DNA from: Deltaproteobacteria bacterium
GTDB taxonomy: Bacteria > Desulfobacterota > Desulfarculia > Adiutricales > Adiutricaceae
Assembly (NCBI GenBank): GCA_031257955.1
Contig: JAIRNQ010000340.1
Location: 1 to 7,766, forward strand
Direction: 5' to 3'
DNA: 7,766 bases
Both the position numbers and the translations under genes were made by a program. This document shows positions 5,465 to 7,766 of this stretch, one piece after another. How positions within the stretch are numbered: the first letter of the stretch is position 1; every line of letters starts with the position of its first letter. The notes beneath the pieces are model-generated. The model saw nothing but the letters and a program-made list of their open reading frames with translations, searched no databases and was not told the DNA's origin.

Positions 5465-6082
5465 TTGGCCCTTTCACCGATAACCCATGACCGGTTGGCA
5501 GGCCCCATCGGCGCCCGCCCATTTCGGGTCCGCCTAATTTTGGCTTGCCTCATCTCGGCCGGCCTGGTGGCCGTTTCCTTGCCAGGCTGCGGTTACAGCC
5601 TTAACTCCAGCCCTTACCGATTGGATTTAAGGGGCCAAACCCTAAGGCTGGCCGTCCCGGTGGCCGAGAACCATAGCCGATTCGGTCGCCTGGGTCCCGA
5701 GTTGACCGAGGCGGTCATCGAAAGACTCTCCGGTACCGAAGGCTTGTTTCTGGACACTGTCAACCCCGAAGCCACCCTAAAACTGACCATCACCTCCGTG
5801 GCCGTGGGCAGCGGTTCCTGGGAACCGGTCCAAACCACCTCGAGGGAAATCCCGGAGGCCTCCTCCAGCCGCACGGCCGGGGTATCGGTCATGGCCACCT
5901 TAACCAGGCCCAATCCGGACGGCGGGGCGCCCCTGGTAAAAACCAGCCAGTTTTATAATTACCGCACCTATTTGGTTAGCCGGGATCAGGGCCAGGTGGA
6001 AATGCAGGAAGCCGAAGCCCTAGACTGGGTCATTGACGACATCAGCCAAAAGATAGGCGCGATTATGTTCAACGAGTTTTAG
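5465..6082 (+). CDS. lptE: LPS-assembly lipoprotein LptE-like
   Basis: LptE is an outer-membrane lipoprotein that plugs the LptD barrel and helps insert lipopolysaccharide in the outer leaflet. The 205-residue product has a lipoprotein signal: an Arg-containing n-region (R19, R21, R23), a hydrophobic stretch from about 24 to 39, and the lipobox LPGC with C42 as the lipidated residue. Pro at -2 is slightly unusual. The following CGYSL matches the GCGY start common in this family, then RLAVPVAENHSRFGRLGPEL (62-81) corresponds to the conserved strand before the ELTEAVIERL helix. The assignment rests on overall pattern because the family is weakly conserved. The start is a TTG at 5465 with AAGG at 5454-5457 and 7-nt spacing; no in-frame ATG lies before the signal peptide. 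The radical SAM gene starts 4 nt after the stop. Confidence 0.8.
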   Translation: MALSPITHDRLAGPIGARPFRVRLILACLISAGLVAVSLPGCGYSLNSSPYRLDLRGQTLRLAVPVAENHSRFGRLGPELTEAVIERLSGTEGLFLDTVNPEATLKLTITSVAVGSGSWEPVQTTSREIPEASSSRTAGVSVMATLTRPNPDGGAPLVKTSQFYNYRTYLVSRDQGQVEMQEAEALDWVIDDISQKIGAIMFNEF

Positions 6083-6086
6083 GTTG

Positions 6087-7157
6087 ATGAGTTCTCAGCT
6101 CCTAATGGGCCAGCCGGCCAGATTTTGGGCATCCAACGAAAAGGAAGGCGCCGTAACTTGCCAGGCCTGCTTCCATGGGTGCGACATTCCGGAAGGCCGG
6201 CGGGGCTTTTGCCAGTCCCGAGTCAACAAAAACGGCATCCTCTATAGCCTGAATTACGGTTACACTGGCTCCCTGGCCTTGGATCCCATCGAAAAAAAGC
6301 CCCTTTACCACTTCCAACCCGGCACCATGACCTTCTCGGTGGGTGCCCCCGGCTGCAATTTCACTTGCCTGGGCTGCCAAAACCACGATCTCAGCCGACC
6401 CGGCGCCGGCTGGCCCGGGACCAAATATGAATCAAACATCGTCTCCCGCTTGAACCAAATGGCCGCCGACAACGACGCCGACAGTTGGTCCTTTACTTAC
6501 AGCGAACCGACCGTTTTTCTCGAATACGCCATCGATCTGGCCCAGGAGGCCTACCTAAACGGCCTCTCTTCGGTTTGGGTCACCAACGGCGCCATGTCGC
6601 CTGAGGTCCTAAAATCCCTCCCCCCGGCCGTGGCGGCCATGAACATAGACCTTAAGGGCTTCACCGAAAAATTCTACTCAGACGTTACCGGGGGCCGCCT
6701 GGCCACGGTCAAAAACAATATCGAGCTGGCCCTATCCCTGGGCATCTGGGTGGAAGTGACCACCCTCCTAATCCATGGCCTAAACGACTCCGAAAGCGAG
6801 CTTGGCGAACTTACGGCCTTCTTGGCCTCCCTCTCCCCAGATCTCCCTTGGCACGTCAGCCGTTTCTTTCCACGGCACAGACAGTCGCACCTACAGGCCA
6901 CCCCGATCCCGAGCCTGGAAAAGGCCAAGGATATAGCCCTTACCAACGGCCTCCGCTACGTTTACATCGGAAACGCCTTCAACCTCGGCTACGGCGACAC
7001 TGTCTGCCCAAGCTGCGGCCAGCTCCTCATATCCCGTAAAGGCTACCAGATAACCCATTATAACTTCAGCCAGACCGGCCTTTGCCCTCAATGTGGCTCC
7101 AAAATCGCCGGCCGCTGGGCCCGCGGCCTAGTCGCCCCGCAAGCCATCGCCCCCTGA
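6087..7157 (+). CDS. amrS: AmmeMemoRadiSam-type radical SAM enzyme (PflA-related)
   Basis: This is a radical SAM protein of the family that usually accompanies AMMECR1 and Memo domain proteins; its substrate is not established from anything seen here. In 356 residues it has an N-terminal four-Cys cluster (C25, C28, C32, C42) and YSLNYGYTGSLALDPIEKKP (53-72), a family hallmark. The radical SAM motif CNFTCLGC follows (C90, C94, C97, binding the 4Fe-4S cluster), then FTYSEPTVFLEYA (136-148) and MNIDLKGF (185-192). Late motifs are WHVSRFFP (255-262) and YIGNA (293-297). A C-terminal CPSC/CPQC pair (C307, C310, C333, C336) looks like a zinc ribbon. The start could be TTG 6084, ATG 6087 or ATG 6105; ATG 6087 is chosen. 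It is probably cotranscribed with lptE, a partnership without an obvious functional link. AMMECR1 and Memo genes are not in the window. Confidence 0.88.
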   Translation: MSSQLLMGQPARFWASNEKEGAVTCQACFHGCDIPEGRRGFCQSRVNKNGILYSLNYGYTGSLALDPIEKKPLYHFQPGTMTFSVGAPGCNFTCLGCQNHDLSRPGAGWPGTKYESNIVSRLNQMAADNDADSWSFTYSEPTVFLEYAIDLAQEAYLNGLSSVWVTNGAMSPEVLKSLPPAVAAMNIDLKGFTEKFYSDVTGGRLATVKNNIELALSLGIWVEVTTLLIHGLNDSESELGELTAFLASLSPDLPWHVSRFFPRHRQSHLQATPIPSLEKAKDIALTNGLRYVYIGNAFNLGYGDTVCPSCGQLLISRKGYQITHYNFSQTGLCPQCGSKIAGRWARGLVAPQAIAP

Positions 7158-7443
7158 CCGGCCCCGTCCCGCGGCGCGGGCCCGGGCCCACCGCTACCCT
7201 TCGCCCTCCCCCTTCAATATTTGCCCAACGCCTATCCGGCCCAGCCACTCGGCGCGTCGGCGCGAAAACTCACTTCCCAAAGGACGCCCAAAATGATACA
7301 CTTGCACTTTGCATGTGTGTATAATTTATTATTTGCGAAGAACGTGTAAAACAACACACAGTTCACATACACAGCAATACACCAGGTGCTGACACTGCCA
7401 AACACTTACAACTGTTCCTAGCTGAACCACCACCTTTTTTTTT
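7158..7443. other. non-coding region between the radical SAM gene and the 28-bp array
   Basis: No gene is recognised in these 286 bp. The first part (7158-7260) is GC-rich and includes a CCCGC/GCGGG hairpin at 7168-7180 and the perfect palindrome GGGCCCGGGCCC at 7178-7189; neither is followed by a T tract. From about 7286 the composition changes abruptly: a TATAAT box at 7320-7325, an A/C-rich stretch with many ACA and CAC words (7340-7430), and a run of nine T residues at 7435-7443. The T run directly abuts the first degenerate copy of the repeat array. Confidence 0.6.
7302..7325 (+). promoter_or_regulatory. possible promoter pointing toward the 28-bp array
   Basis: A perfect -10 box TATAAT occupies 7320-7325. 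The best -35 match, TTGCAC at 7302-7307, is only 12 bp away, shorter than the usual 16-18 bp, and no good hexamer lies at the normal distance. Any transcript would start near 7332 and run through A/C-rich sequence toward the T9 run at 7435-7443. Confidence 0.25.
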
Positions 7444-7766
7444 AAGAATGTTTGAAGAGTATTTGAAGGCTGTTTTAAGACTATGACTCTCCGAAGACTG
7501 TTTGAAGACTATGACTCTCCGAAGACTGTTTGAAGACTGTGACTACTCGAAGACTGTTTGAAGACTATGACTCTCCGAAGACTGTTTGAAGACTATGACT
7601 CTCCGAAGACTGTTTGAAGACAATGACTCTCCGAAGACTGTTTGAAGACAATGACTCTCCGAAGACTGTTTGAAGACTATGACTCTCCGAAGACTGTTTG
7701 AAGACTATGACTCTCCGAAGACTGTTTGAAGACAGTGACTCTCCGAAGACTGTTTGAAGACAGTGA
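7444..7766. repeat. 28-bp tandem repeat array, truncated by the window edge
   Basis: Nine contiguous 28-bp copies run from 7491 to 7742, followed by 24 bp of a tenth cut off at the window end. A degenerate copy precedes them (7463-7490), and a still weaker partial match lies at 7444-7462. Each unit is two related pieces, GAAGACTGTTT then GAAGACTATGACTCTCC, so GAAGACT occurs twice per unit at alternating 11- and 17-bp spacing. Copies are nearly identical; most variation is in two bases (TA, TG, AA or AG) before TGACT, plus changes at the junction of copies 2 and 3. There are no unique spacers, so it is not a CRISPR array. The unit is not a multiple of three and the + strand meets a stop every third copy, so it is not coding. 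Its function is unknown. Confidence 0.95.

Noticed and set aside
7082..7324. Plus-strand open frame overlapping the end of the radical SAM gene
   Set aside because: It begins inside the radical SAM gene in another frame, and continues through GC-rich non-coding sequence with no recognisable domain.
7444..7766. CRISPR array
   Set aside because: The 28-bp units are contiguous, with no unique spacers between them. The differences are point changes within units, and no cas gene is present.
7444..7766. Coding sequence for a repetitive protein in the 28-bp array
   Set aside because: A 28-bp unit cycles through all frames. The plus strand meets TGA every third copy, and the commonest unit type gives TAG on the minus strand.

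Overview
The window is a compact piece of bacterial core chromosome. It carries seven or more housekeeping genes, all on the + strand, with a different non-coding tandem-repeat array at each end. The organism is most likely a Gram-negative, moderately GC-rich, anaerobic bacterium of the old Deltaproteobacteria (Desulfobacterota-like). The reasons are an LptE-type outer-membrane lipoprotein, the order rplS-rnhB-rsmI, the block ribBA-ribH-nusB, and an AmmeMemoRadiSam radical SAM enzyme typical of anaerobes. This placement is inferred from gene content and order, not from a search.

Layout. Positions 22-240 hold about eleven head-to-tail copies of a 20-bp GC-rich unit with no credible gene. A clean sigma70-type promoter (TTGCCC, 17 bp, TATAAT) follows at 324-352 and leads to rplS (ribosomal protein L19, 447-824). 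rnhB (RNase HII, 1053-1757) and rsmI (16S rRNA C1402 2'-O-methyltransferase, 1760-2746) are separated by only 2 nt. RsmI has an unusual Pro/Ala/Gly-rich N-terminal extension. A strikingly AT-rich gap (2747 to about 2940) follows, then a GC-rich leader with a strong potential hairpin.

The second block is ribBA (3064-4278), ribH (4287-4760) and nusB (4782-5279). RibBA makes both precursors of the riboflavin pathway and RibH joins them into lumazine. NusB is the antitermination factor often carried with ribH. ribD and ribE are not in the window, and I could not find an FMN riboswitch. A hairpin-dense, C-rich gap separates nusB from lptE (LPS-assembly lipoprotein, 5465-6082). lptE is followed 4 nt later by the radical SAM gene (6087-7157).

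From 7158 to the end there is no gene. The stretch starts GC-rich, turns into an A/C-rich segment with a TATAAT box at 7320 and a T9 run at 7435, and then becomes a 28-bp tandem array (7444 to the window edge, nine full copies plus degenerate and partial ones).

The genes are well-known families with intact key residues. The least explained parts are the two arrays, the non-coding segment before the 3' array, the ribBA leader and the RsmI extension. I see no convincing evidence of a wholly new multi-gene system here.
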